DNA from: Bacteroidales bacterium
GTDB taxonomy: Bacteria; Bacteroidota; Bacteroidia; Bacteroidales; JAAUTT01
Direction: 5' to 3'
Assembly: GCA_025361285.1 (NCBI GenBank)
Contig: JANYAP010000061.1
Location: forward strand, 1 to 43,078
Length of the DNA: 43,078 nt
Shown here: one piece after another, positions 34,061 through 42,961 of the stretch
Position numbering within the stretch: position 1 is the stretch's first letter
Layout: each line of letters opens with the position of its first letter
Translations under genes and position numbers: made by a program
Notes under the pieces: generated by a model
The model's input: only the letters and a program-made list of their open reading frames with translations
What the model was told of the DNA's origin: nothing
The model's database searches: none

Positions 34061-34699
34061 ATGAACAAAATTGAGAACTTTGGCATAGTACCCTTCCGCA
34101 CAGCTGTTCTTTACAACTTACTCAGCCACTATAAATCGCCCAAAGACAAAGTTCGAAGGATGGAGCAAACGGGCAATATATTGCGCTTAAAAAAGGGTTT
34201 GTTTGTACTATCGCCGGCCATTGCAAAACAAGAACTATCCATTGAGCTAATAGCTAATCAAATATATGGTCCGTCGTATATTTCCTATCAAAGCGCACTT
34301 TCGTTTTATGGCTTAATACCCGAACGTGTTTATAACACAAAATCGGCTACTGCCAAAAGAAGGAAAAAATATGAAACACCATTAGGTAGCTTCGAATATA
34401 TAACAGTTCCTGCAAAGTATTACCCAATTGGACTGCAATCTATAATAGTAAATAATACCTATGCTTTTATTGTTGCAAGCCCCGAAAAAGCTATATGCGA
34501 TTTAATACTAGCGACTTCGGGTTTACGATTTCAATCAAAAAAAGCAATTCATCAGTATTTACGAGACGATTTACGCATTGATTTTGACAACAACACAAAA
34601 TGGAATCTGTCGATTATAGCAGATTGCATAAAGTATGCATATAAAAAAATAGAGTTGCAATTGCTTTATAATCTATTAAAAAATGAATACAGTATTTGA
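34061..34699 (+). CDS. abiEi: type IV toxin-antitoxin AbiEi family antitoxin
   Basis: A 212-residue protein. The N-terminal winged-helix-like part (residues 1-50) includes the typical G-N-I-L-R-L-K-K-G-L-F segment. It is followed by the AbiEi C-terminal domain with S-Y-I-S-Y-Q-S-A-L-S-F-Y-G-L-I-P-E and A-S-P-E-K-A-I-C-D-L. In this type of system the antitoxin represses its own promoter and counteracts the toxin's effect without a stable complex. The 3' end overlaps the toxin gene by 17 bases, the normal arrangement. Roles known for relatives are phage abortive infection and maintenance of mobile DNA. Confidence 0.92.
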   Translation: MNKIENFGIVPFRTAVLYNLLSHYKSPKDKVRRMEQTGNILRLKKGLFVLSPAIAKQELSIELIANQIYGPSYISYQSALSFYGLIPERVYNTKSATAKRRKKYETPLGSFEYITVPAKYYPIGLQSIIVNNTYAFIVASPEKAICDLILATSGLRFQSKKAIHQYLRDDLRIDFDNNTKWNLSIIADCIKYAYKKIELQLLYNLLKNEYSI

Positions 34700-35516
34700 C
34701 CAAATGCTTGCGCGGTACGAGATAAAAACCAGCAATGATAAACGCAATGCTATACACGAGGTAATGCAACAAATTACTTTGTTAGGTCTATACAGGGCCG
34801 GCTTTTTTAATAAAGCTGCATTTTATGGAGGCACTTGCCTTCGCATATTTTATAACTTAAAGCGTTTCTCGAAAGATATGGATTTTTCGTTGCTCGAGAA
34901 GGACTCAAATTTTGAACTCGACACATACTTTGAAGCAATAACCGATGAGTTTAAGGCAATGGGACGCGAAGTAAGTATTAGCAAAAAGGCAAAAACTGCC
35001 AACTCTCAAATTGAATCGGCCTTTTTAAAGGACACCACCGAAATAATTAATATTCAATTTGCTACTGAACGCGCTATAAAAATAAAAATTGAAGTTGACA
35101 AAGACCCTCCCCTGCATTTTAAAACCGAACACAAATTGCTGTTATTGCCCCAAAGCTTTATGACTCGTTGCTTTACCTTGCAGGGTTTGTATGCAGGCAA
35201 AATGCATGCTTTGCTTTTCAGAACCTGGAAAACTCGCGTAAAAGGTCGCGATTGGTACGATTTTGAATGGTACGTTCGCAACGGAACCGCAGTTGACTTT
35301 ACTCATTTAAAAGAACGTGCCAGCCAAAGTGGCTATAATGGCAAACAAGCGTTTACAAAAGAATTATGTATCGAACTACTAAAACATCGAATTAAAAACA
35401 CAAATATTGAAATGGTAAAAAACGACGTAATGCCATTCCTTAAAGAAACTCAGGAAACGGAAATATGGAGTACCGATTATTTTTTGCAATTGGCTGATAT
35501 GATTAAGTTTGAGTAG
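34683..35516 (+). CDS. abiEii: AbiEii/AbiGii family nucleotidyltransferase toxin
   Basis: A 277-residue protein of the DNA polymerase-beta-like nucleotidyltransferase superfamily. It has motif G-G-T-C-L-R followed by R-F-S-K-D-M-D-F-S, where the two aspartates bind metal, and a later K-I-K-I-E-V-D with the third acidic site. C-terminal segments M-H-A-L-L-F-R and K-G-R-D-W-Y-D-F-E-W match the family's conserved K/R-x-R-D-x-x-D region. AbiEii-type toxins, including MenT relatives, transfer nucleotides onto RNA such as tRNA ends and stop growth. All key residues appear intact, so the toxin should be active. Confidence 0.92.
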   Translation: MNTVFDQMLARYEIKTSNDKRNAIHEVMQQITLLGLYRAGFFNKAAFYGGTCLRIFYNLKRFSKDMDFSLLEKDSNFELDTYFEAITDEFKAMGREVSISKKAKTANSQIESAFLKDTTEIINIQFATERAIKIKIEVDKDPPLHFKTEHKLLLLPQSFMTRCFTLQGLYAGKMHALLFRTWKTRVKGRDWYDFEWYVRNGTAVDFTHLKERASQSGYNGKQAFTKELCIELLKHRIKNTNIEMVKNDVMPFLKETQETEIWSTDYFLQLADMIKFE

Positions 35517-35586
35517 CAGTAAGCCAAGCAAGTTAGCATTTCCTTCAAAAAGCCTTATCTTCGCCACGTTTTTTAAAAATATCCCC

Positions 35587-36330
35587 GTGGATTACTCACA
35601 TATAACACTTCTAGGCTGGCTTTGTGGAATACTGTCGGCATTACTCATTGGAATGGGAAAGACAGGCCTATCGGGTGCTGGAACCTTAGCTATACCGTTA
35701 ATGGCCATATTGTTCGGGGGAAAACCATCCACTGGAATAATTTTACCGATGCTTTGCATGGCCGATATTTTCGGAGTTATATATTACCACCGGCATGCCG
35801 AATGGAAGCACATTGTTAAACTACTTCCATGGGCATTGGCTGGCGTGTTTATTGCCTTATTGATAGGTACATATATATCCGACGGCACTTTTAAAACTAT
35901 AATTGGAGTTACTATTTTGGCAAGCGTGGCTTTAATGTTTTGGCAGGATTTCCGAAAGGAAAAATTCGAAATGCCAACAAAACGCTGGTTTTCGCCATTA
36001 TTTGGTGTTTCTGGTGGGTTCGCCACAATGATAGGTAACGCTGCAGGACCTATTATGGCTATTTATCTTCAATCGATGCGGCTACCCAAAAACGTTTTCA
36101 TAGCAACTGGTGCTTGGTACTTCCTCATTATCAATTTCACTAAGGTTCCTTTACAAATATTTTTTTGGAACAACATTACCTGGCAAAGTTTCACTTTTAA
36201 TTTAATACTGCTTCCCGCCATTGCTATCGGTGCTTATATGGGAGTTAAGCTTGTAAAAATGCTTCCCGAAAAAGCATATCGAATATTTATTTTAGTTTCT
36301 ACTGGCATTTCGGCGTTGTTTCTATTGTGA
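35587..36330 (+). CDS. TauE/SafE family membrane permease
   Basis: A 247-residue inner-membrane protein with about eight hydrophobic segments. It has the family motifs G-M-G-K-T-G-L-S-G-A-G and G-N-A-A-G-P-I. Such permeases export sulfite, sulfoacetate or other organic anions; the substrate is unknown. I chose GTG 35587 (M-D-Y-S-H-I-T): a TATCTTCG box lies about 35 bases upstream (near 35552), and the longer frame from a TTG at 35509 would begin inside the toxin gene and carry a polar N-terminal stretch. It converges with the deacetylase gene, 15 bases between stops. Confidence 0.87.
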   Translation: MDYSHITLLGWLCGILSALLIGMGKTGLSGAGTLAIPLMAILFGGKPSTGIILPMLCMADIFGVIYYHRHAEWKHIVKLLPWALAGVFIALLIGTYISDGTFKTIIGVTILASVALMFWQDFRKEKFEMPTKRWFSPLFGVSGGFATMIGNAAGPIMAIYLQSMRLPKNVFIATGAWYFLIINFTKVPLQIFFWNNITWQSFTFNLILLPAIAIGAYMGVKLVKMLPEKAYRIFILVSTGISALFLL

Positions 36331-36345
36331 GAAAGCCGCGAAAAC

Positions 36346-37644
36346 TTAAACAGCCATCTGTAATAGTTTAAAGTAAGCCTCGCGCCAACCCTTCCACTCA
36401 CGCATTTCGCTTAGAGATTCGTTGTGCCACAGCGGAATAAAGGTTCCTTTAACTTGCTTTACCTCGGTTATAATGTTTTTACATTGCTCTAATGCCTCAT
36501 TTACTGATAATTTCATATATTGGTTCAGCGTTCCGTCCATTACCTGAAACGGATTAATGGTAAAATCGGTTTCCGTTTCGGTAGATAAATCGTAGAAATG
36601 AAAAGGTGTGCATGTTCCAGCCCTAAACCCAGGCAAATCGGCGTAACCCATAGTGTAATCGTGGGTAATTCCGTTGTCTATTAATTGTTTATAGGTTTCG
36701 GGAAACCGCAGTTTTAGGAAATGTTGGCGACTAATTGTTACTTTTTTGTTTATTATTTGGCTTATAGAAGCTATTTCCGATTGCAGTTCCTGTACACGTA
36801 CGTTCGAATGGTACGATGGATGTATCCCAATATCGGCATATTTACTTGTATCGAATATAAGTTGCTGCATTGCAGGATGTTCCGCAGAAATATTTTTGTC
36901 GTAAGATCCATATTTGCCTACCAAAAAGAAGAATTTGGGCTGTAATTCAAATTTAGTAAACCACTTACGCATTAACTCAAATGTGTCGTACGGGTCGGTT
37001 TTATCTAACACCAACGTACGAAAACGATGCATGGAATCAGTCCAATTACCACTTAAAACGGCCTTTGCAGTAGCTCCCATAGTGCGAACAAAACCTCTAC
37101 ACTTGTACGCATAAGCAATATCCACATCTATAGTTGGAACTAAGCAGTATTTACGTTCGGGAAACATAAATTCGGGGTAATGCTCTTTTATGATGTCCCT
37201 CAGCCATATAGACCATATATCGACAACAGGTTTGTGTAAAAAGCCATTCTTATAGGCTACCGATTCTGTTGCAAATGTACGTCCATGCTTGTCGAGCAAT
37301 TGAGGTAAATATTCCTCATAACGAGTTATCATGTAAAACGTTGCAGCAAAAATATCGAACGATAAAGTTGGGCTATCGGATACAGGAAATAAAACAGGCA
37401 TGTTATCCACCAAGCCAGTATTGGGGGTAAAAGTGCGAATACCTTTTTCGAAAAGCAGCGACTGCGGTTTAATTGAAACGCCTTCGGTTTTTATGTTGGA
37501 ATAATTGAGTTTTGCTCCATCGTAATTGTTAAACAGCTCAATATTTGAAGTTAACTTGCATACCACATTTAATATTTGCGTGAATACAAATTTCGAAACA
37601 AACGAAATTCGGGGCGTGATATCGGTGGTGTATATAAGTATCAT
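36346..37644 (-). CDS. polysaccharide deacetylase family protein with Bacteroidota N-terminal domain (DUF7033-like)
   Basis: A 432-residue protein without a clear signal peptide. The N-terminal ~150 residues resemble the DUF7033 domain that precedes NodB-like deacetylases in Bacteroidota. The catalytic part follows, with T-I-D-V-D (metal/base aspartates), G-I-H-P-S-Y-H (metal histidines), R-Q-H-F-L-K-L-R-F-P-E-T-Y and P-L-W-H-N-E. Related enzymes remove N- or O-acetyl groups from glycans. It follows the glycosyltransferase gene by 32 bases on the same strand, so both probably act on one surface or cell-wall glycan. The exact substrate is unknown. Confidence 0.85.
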   Translation of the reverse strand: MILIYTTDITPRISFVSKFVFTQILNVVCKLTSNIELFNNYDGAKLNYSNIKTEGVSIKPQSLLFEKGIRTFTPNTGLVDNMPVLFPVSDSPTLSFDIFAATFYMITRYEEYLPQLLDKHGRTFATESVAYKNGFLHKPVVDIWSIWLRDIIKEHYPEFMFPERKYCLVPTIDVDIAYAYKCRGFVRTMGATAKAVLSGNWTDSMHRFRTLVLDKTDPYDTFELMRKWFTKFELQPKFFFLVGKYGSYDKNISAEHPAMQQLIFDTSKYADIGIHPSYHSNVRVQELQSEIASISQIINKKVTISRQHFLKLRFPETYKQLIDNGITHDYTMGYADLPGFRAGTCTPFHFYDLSTETETDFTINPFQVMDGTLNQYMKLSVNEALEQCKNIITEVKQVKGTFIPLWHNESLSEMREWKGWREAYFKLLQMAV

Positions 37645-37676
37645 AATACTTGATCTTTACAATTACAAGAATTAGG

Positions 37677-38789
37677 CTAAAGAAGTTTATCGTAAATTTT
37701 CATTAATTCAAGCTCTTCCTTCTCCCAGCAAAGTACTTCGGCAGCTTTAGCGAGGTTTTGCTTCCAAATATTCATTTGAAGTTCATTATAAAGCATTTCC
37801 TCTATAACCGATGCTAAATACTGTGGGTTGTGGCTTTCTGCAACTCTACCTACTTGCCATGTATTTACCACGTTAGCAACTTCAACTAAATTTGAACACA
37901 GAACTGGTATTTGGGCTTGAATATAATCGAATACCTTATTTGGCAGGCTAAAACGATAATTAATGTTTGTGTCCTTGTCGAGCGACAAGCCTATATCGGC
38001 AAGGCGCGTGTGACTCATTAATTCGGCATAAGGCATTTTAGGTATAAAAATAACGTTTTCACCTAAATTGTATTCTAAAACCAACATTTTAAGGCGATTA
38101 AGTACATCTCCTCCTCCAACTATAAGAACTACTGTATTTTTTAGATACCTCGCCGCTAACACTGCTTCTTCGGCACCTCGGTTAATGTTAATTCCCGATC
38201 CTTGTAGGAGAACAATTTTCTTATCGTCGGGTAACCCCAAATCGCGTCGGCTTGGCCAATCGGTTCGATTAAAACGGATTGGTACATTTCGAACTACTCG
38301 GAGCTTAATGCCGTATTCTTGTTCGTAAAGATTTGCTATTGAGCCATTAACAGTAATTACATTTGTTAATTTGGGTAAAATAGACCCTTCAATTTTTCGC
38401 CATATTGCTTGTACTATTTTCCGGCTTTGCAATTCGGGTACACCGCAAAAATACTCATGCGTATCGTACACCAATTTTTTCCGACGAATAACCGACGCTA
38501 AATAGTTTGCCGCTAAGGTGTCTAAATCGTTAGAAACCAATATGTTTACTTTAGCAAACAATAAGTAAAAAAATAATCGCACATTATATTCGGCATAAAA
38601 AAACGCACCTTTAGTGAATAGTAGCCGCATACGATATGTTTTGTAATCGCGGTTTAAGAGCAAGCTGTTTTTGAGCAATCGACCAACTAATGTAACCTTA
38701 GCACCCCTATTTGTAAGCGAAGTAGCCACTCGGTGAACCCGTTGATCGGTAGCTAGGTCGTTTGTTACTGAAAGTATTATGTGTGTCAT
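37677..38789 (-). CDS. glycosyltransferase family 4-like protein
   Basis: A 370-residue GT-B fold enzyme. The N-terminal donor-independent half has the T-D-Q-R-V-H-R-V segment and D-L-D-T-L-A. The C-terminal half has V-L-L-Q-G-S-G-I-N-I-N-R-G, the E-E-A acid motif region (R-G-A-E-E-A), V-I-F-I-P-K-M-P and a P-N-K-V-F-D-Y-I nucleotide-sugar motif. Donor and acceptor unknown. It is first in a two-gene minus-strand unit with the deacetylase, suggesting synthesis and trimming of one glycan. No wider polysaccharide cluster (flippase, polymerase) is in view. Confidence 0.9.
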   Translation of the reverse strand: MTHIILSVTNDLATDQRVHRVATSLTNRGAKVTLVGRLLKNSLLLNRDYKTYRMRLLFTKGAFFYAEYNVRLFFYLLFAKVNILVSNDLDTLAANYLASVIRRKKLVYDTHEYFCGVPELQSRKIVQAIWRKIEGSILPKLTNVITVNGSIANLYEQEYGIKLRVVRNVPIRFNRTDWPSRRDLGLPDDKKIVLLQGSGININRGAEEAVLAARYLKNTVVLIVGGGDVLNRLKMLVLEYNLGENVIFIPKMPYAELMSHTRLADIGLSLDKDTNINYRFSLPNKVFDYIQAQIPVLCSNLVEVANVVNTWQVGRVAESHNPQYLASVIEEMLYNELQMNIWKQNLAKAAEVLCWEKEELELMKIYDKLL

Positions 38790-39086
38790 AGCTCCAAAAA
38801 TAATACTAATTACTGTTACTTTCGACTATTTTGGTTGTGAATAATGGAAAAGGTTAATTGAAAAAACCGATAAAATTCAAATTGCAACCAACCAATTTAA
38901 CATACCAATAGCTTTGCTTCAGCACAAAAGGAATTAAGTCGGTTGCTTTTATCTGTAAATCAACTCAATACAATACCGTACAATTATTTTATGCATTCAG
39001 TTAACTAAATATTAATAGAAAAAAATTGAATTATCAACCCGAAAATGTATTTTTAACAACTCTATTAAAACTAAAATTACAAATTT

Positions 39087-41129
39087 ATGTCCGAGCAAAA
39101 GAAGTTTATTCCGTTCGTTTCGCCCGACACTAATATGGCCGAGTTTACCGTAAAAGCACTGCTTATTGGTTTGGTTATGGCCGTTGTTTTGGGTGCTGCC
39201 AATGCTTATCTGGGTTTAAAAGCTGGTATGACAATTGCTGCCACATACCCTGCCGCCGTAATAGGTATGGCCATTCTTAAAGCCACTAAAGGTTCAATTT
39301 TAGAAGAAAACTTTGCCCGTACCGTGGGATCCATTGGCGAATCGGTAGCTGCAGGAGCCATTTTTACTCTTCCAGCATTTTTTGTGGCCGGTATATGGGA
39401 TCCTTTTTTCACAACTGGTCATTACATTACCTCAACATTAATACTTATTGCAGGCGGTGTACTTGGAATAATGTTTGTGGCATTGCTTCGCCGCGTAATG
39501 GTTGAGGATGTTGAACTGCCTTTCCCCGAATCGGTTGCTGCTGCCGAAATACATAAAGCAGGACAGAAAACTGGAGGAAACTCAAAATTCCTGTTTGGTG
39601 CAATGATATTCGGCGCAATGATTAAACTTCTTGGAGAGCTGAAGTTCTTCGCCGTAAACTGGGAAAAATTTATTGCTTTCTCCAAACAAACCATCACAGG
39701 CACAAAATATGCTGGCGAGGGTGGAATGATGGTGGCTTCGCCTGGTATAAGCCCTGCATACATGGGTGTTGGGTATATTATTGGTCCAAAACTAGCATCG
39801 CTAAATTTTAGTGGTGGTGTAATTGCTTGGGGCTTATTAACCCCTATGATACTGTATTTTCTGGCTCCATCGTTCGATATACAAGCAATGGCATCGGCAT
39901 TTATGAGTTCCGACCCATCGCTTTCGCATGGCGACGCTGTCGATAAAGTCTGGTCCACATCGTTTTACACTATTTGGCGTTTTGTAGTTCGCCCCATTGC
40001 TATTGGAGGTATGCTTGTAAGTGCCGTGTTTACGCTCTACCGAATGCGAAAAAGCCTAATTGAAGGTATTGCGCGGTCAATTAGCGACGTTAAAAAAGCT
40101 GCATCGGGCAGCGAGGTAAACACACCACGCAACGAAAAAGATATTAACTTCAGTTGGATTGTAACAGGCATAGGCATAGTAGCTTTATTAACTTTCTTTA
40201 TAACGTTTTTCATTTTTAATACCTCAGCGGTGGTTGCTTTTGTTGCTGCAACAGTAATGATAATTTTAGCTTTTTTTCTGGCAGCAGTTTCTGGTTACTT
40301 GGTTGGAATTATGGGATCGAGTAATAACCCAATATCGGGGCTTACCTTAACGGCACTGGTTGTAACAGCACTAATTATGGTTGCTCTTGGCGTAACCGGA
40401 AACGAAGGCGTGGCCGCTGTGCTTGGCGTTGCTGCAATAGTTTGCGTTTCGGCAGCTGTGGCAGGCGAAATGTTGCAGGACTTAAAAGCGGGGCACATTC
40501 TTGGCGGCACACCGTGGCGTATGCAAATTGGCGACATCCTTGGTGTTGTATTGTCGGGAGTTGTTATGTTTGGCGTATTAGTGTTTCTTAACGATGGCGA
40601 TATTGCCAAAGGGCTTCGCGAAGGTTACGAAGGCGGTTTTGGTAGCAAAAACCTTTCGGCACCACAGGCCAGCTTAATGGCCATTCTTTCGAAAGGAATT
40701 GTTGGCGGATCAATGGCATGGCCTCTTATTATTGCCGGAATGCTTATGGGTATTGGCTTTATAATGATGCAGGTTAAAAGCCCAATGCTAGTTTGTGTAG
40801 GCATGTATCTTCCGTTAGAAACAACGTTTGCTATTTTCCTCGGCGGACTAGTAAAAGGCATTGTAGAGTACTTTGTTGAAAAACGTAAGTTTACCGAATC
40901 GCAAAAGGTTAACACCGAGAATATTGGTATTCTTTTAGCATCGGGCCTTATTGCTGGTGAAGCACTTATGGGGCTAGTAATCGCAGTTTTTGCCGTAGGA
41001 AACGTTTTCCTTTACGACCTTTTCTCGCTATTCAAAAACCCACCAGTAACAATTAGCATTGCAGTACTAGTGCTTATTGGGTTTGTTTTAGTTTGGTATC
41101 CGATAAAAAATTCAGAAAAAAGCACTTAG
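39087..41129 (+). CDS. oligopeptide transporter, OPT family
   Basis: A 680-residue inner-membrane protein with about 15-16 hydrophobic segments, the length of prokaryotic OPT members (TIGR00733 type). Features include the N-terminal F-T-V-K-A-L-L-I-G segment, G-L-K-A-G-M-T-I-A-A-T-Y-P-A-A, the E-N-x-x-R-T-V-G-S-I-G-E-S-V-A-A-G region and P-I-S-G-L-T-L-T. OPT proteins import peptides or metal chelates by proton symport. It is a single gene. The 297 bases upstream contain TAGCTTTG at 38909-38916 (a distant -7 candidate) and nothing else clear. Confidence 0.92.
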   Translation: MSEQKKFIPFVSPDTNMAEFTVKALLIGLVMAVVLGAANAYLGLKAGMTIAATYPAAVIGMAILKATKGSILEENFARTVGSIGESVAAGAIFTLPAFFVAGIWDPFFTTGHYITSTLILIAGGVLGIMFVALLRRVMVEDVELPFPESVAAAEIHKAGQKTGGNSKFLFGAMIFGAMIKLLGELKFFAVNWEKFIAFSKQTITGTKYAGEGGMMVASPGISPAYMGVGYIIGPKLASLNFSGGVIAWGLLTPMILYFLAPSFDIQAMASAFMSSDPSLSHGDAVDKVWSTSFYTIWRFVVRPIAIGGMLVSAVFTLYRMRKSLIEGIARSISDVKKAASGSEVNTPRNEKDINFSWIVTGIGIVALLTFFITFFIFNTSAVVAFVAATVMIILAFFLAAVSGYLVGIMGSSNNPISGLTLTALVVTALIMVALGVTGNEGVAAVLGVAAIVCVSAAVAGEMLQDLKAGHILGGTPWRMQIGDILGVVLSGVVMFGVLVFLNDGDIAKGLREGYEGGFGSKNLSAPQASLMAILSKGIVGGSMAWPLIIAGMLMGIGFIMMQVKSPMLVCVGMYLPLETTFAIFLGGLVKGIVEYFVEKRKFTESQKVNTENIGILLASGLIAGEALMGLVIAVFAVGNVFLYDLFSLFKNPPVTISIAVLVLIGFVLVWYPIKNSEKST

Positions 41130-41303
41130 TAAACCATCTATAATGTTGGCTTTTTAATAGCTATGGCATTTATGCCAGTGAAAAAGAATGTATAGTTATG
41201 GGCTTTAGCTTATATATTGTATTGTTAGGGCAAATTAAAACAAAATGTCTTCTGCTAGTTTGAGTTTGAAAAATGTGTTAATTAATTTTAATTTAATAAG
41301 AAT

Positions 41304-42956
41304 ATGAAAATTAAAGGGTTGATTTATTTAATGTTACTTTTTGTAGTGTTTGTTAGTTGTGAAAAATCAAAAGAGGATGATGGAATTGATCCACAATTGT
41401 TATTGTCAGCAGATACATTGTTGTTTAATGGTAGTGAAGTTAAATCATTGTTTTTATGTACAAAACCAGCATCTGTGTGTAAATTTCAAATTACCTCTTC
41501 GCCTGATTGGATAAATATTTCTCCAAAGTCAGGCACAATCAGTAGAGATATTCAAGAGCTGCAAATGTCGTCATCTTTTCCCTTTAATGAACCAGGTGTT
41601 TATGAAGGTACAGTATCTATCTTGACAACATTTGGGAATAAGTCTGTTTTTTTAAGAGGATTTGTTGGAGAACAACTTATTTATAGCACTCCTGATTCGG
41701 TATATGTTGATGTATTTGCTAATAGCCAAAATATTACTATTACTAATGATGGCAATGTGCCTATTTCATATAGTGCAAGTGTTTCAAATGATTACATTTC
41801 ATTAAATTCATATTCAGGAACTATTTTAGTAGGTAATCAAGGTTTAATTACATTTAATGTTAAACGTAACGATTTATTAACAGGTAATTATACGTCAAAG
41901 ATTTTTTTTAGTCTAAATGGAGTGTTAGATACAGTTGTTGTATCAATTGAAAATTTTAAAGAGCAAAAATTAACGTTAACATCTGATGTTGTCGATGCTG
42001 AATACTCAAAAGCTAAGGATGTTTTAGTGTATGTATCTTCTACGCCTTCGATGATTAATATCTTTACGCCTTCAGATGCTTCTACTAGTAGTATTTCTCT
42101 CGACTATGTACCTACATGTGTTTCCGTTTCTTCTGATGGTTTAACTGCTGTCGTTGGTCATGATGGGCATATTACGTATGTGGATGTGCTTAATAAATCA
42201 ATACTTAAGTCATTTAGTGTGTCGTGTAATGCACTTGATATTGTGCTTGGTAATAATAAATGGGCATATATTTTCCCAAAAACTGATCAATGGGCGAATA
42301 TAAGATGTATTGACGTGGATTTGACAAATGACAACGAAGTTTTGCATACAGGTAATTCTATTTATGCAGGTACTAAAGCAAAATTACATCCCTCAGGCAA
42401 ATATGTTTATGGAGCAGACAATGGCTTGTCACCATCCGATATTGAAAAATATGATATTCAATCTGGGCGAGCAGTTTATCTATATGACTCCCCATATCAT
42501 GGAGATTATCCTATAAATGGAGATTTGTGGTTTTCTGAAGATGGACTTAGAGTTTTTACGAGAGGTAAAACTGTTTTAAAGACAACTGAAATTCAAGATA
42601 ATGACATGCGATATAATGGCTCGATTTCACTTGAAACAACTTATGCTGCTATTAAATGGTTAGACCACTCATTAGTAAGTAATAATTTGTATATAATTTC
42701 TTCAAGTGATGATTATTGGAGCGGCAAAAACAAGCCCTATATATATGTTTATAATGCATCGAACCTTGTTTATAAAAGCAAATTTGAGTTGGAGAAATAT
42801 TTAGTTCCAAACAATGGAGGAGGCGGTGTGTTTTACGTACCAGAACCTTTTTACGTTTTTAGTACTTCGACAGGTGATAAAATAATTGCGTTGACAAAGG
42901 CAATAGGTTCTGGTTTAGTAAATGAATGGGCGATTCAAATATTACAGAATGATTAA
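41304..42956 (+). CDS. lipoprotein with BACON-like domains and a beta-propeller-like C-terminus
   Basis: A 550-residue exported lipoprotein with lipidated Cys19 in F-V-S-C-E-K. Two BACON-like/Ig-like modules follow (about 25-120 and 120-210); the first has S-P-D-W-I-N-I-S-P-K-S-G-T. A WD/YVTN-like propeller candidate occupies about 215-545, with repeats of Y-V-x-V and V-S-V-S-S-D-G-L-T-A-V-V. No catalytic motif seen; glycan or protein binding at the cell surface is plausible. Serine codons are mainly TCA/TCT/AGT here, whereas neighbours favour TCG/AGC, so it looks acquired. It has no clear promoter of its own and is framed by cassette-like boxes. Confidence 0.75.
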   Translation: MKIKGLIYLMLLFVVFVSCEKSKEDDGIDPQLLLSADTLLFNGSEVKSLFLCTKPASVCKFQITSSPDWINISPKSGTISRDIQELQMSSSFPFNEPGVYEGTVSILTTFGNKSVFLRGFVGEQLIYSTPDSVYVDVFANSQNITITNDGNVPISYSASVSNDYISLNSYSGTILVGNQGLITFNVKRNDLLTGNYTSKIFFSLNGVLDTVVVSIENFKEQKLTLTSDVVDAEYSKAKDVLVYVSSTPSMINIFTPSDASTSSISLDYVPTCVSVSSDGLTAVVGHDGHITYVDVLNKSILKSFSVSCNALDIVLGNNKWAYIFPKTDQWANIRCIDVDLTNDNEVLHTGNSIYAGTKAKLHPSGKYVYGADNGLSPSDIEKYDIQSGRAVYLYDSPYHGDYPINGDLWFSEDGLRVFTRGKTVLKTTEIQDNDMRYNGSISLETTYAAIKWLDHSLVSNNLYIISSSDDYWSGKNKPYIYVYNASNLVYKSKFELEKYLVPNNGGGGVFYVPEPFYVFSTSTGDKIIALTKAIGSGLVNEWAIQILQND

Positions 42957-42961
42957 CTAAC

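Noticed and set aside
39422-39958. 178-codon minus-strand open frame
   Set aside because: Antisense shadow of the OPT transporter; Ser/Ile/Pro-rich composition is the usual complement of membrane-protein codons.
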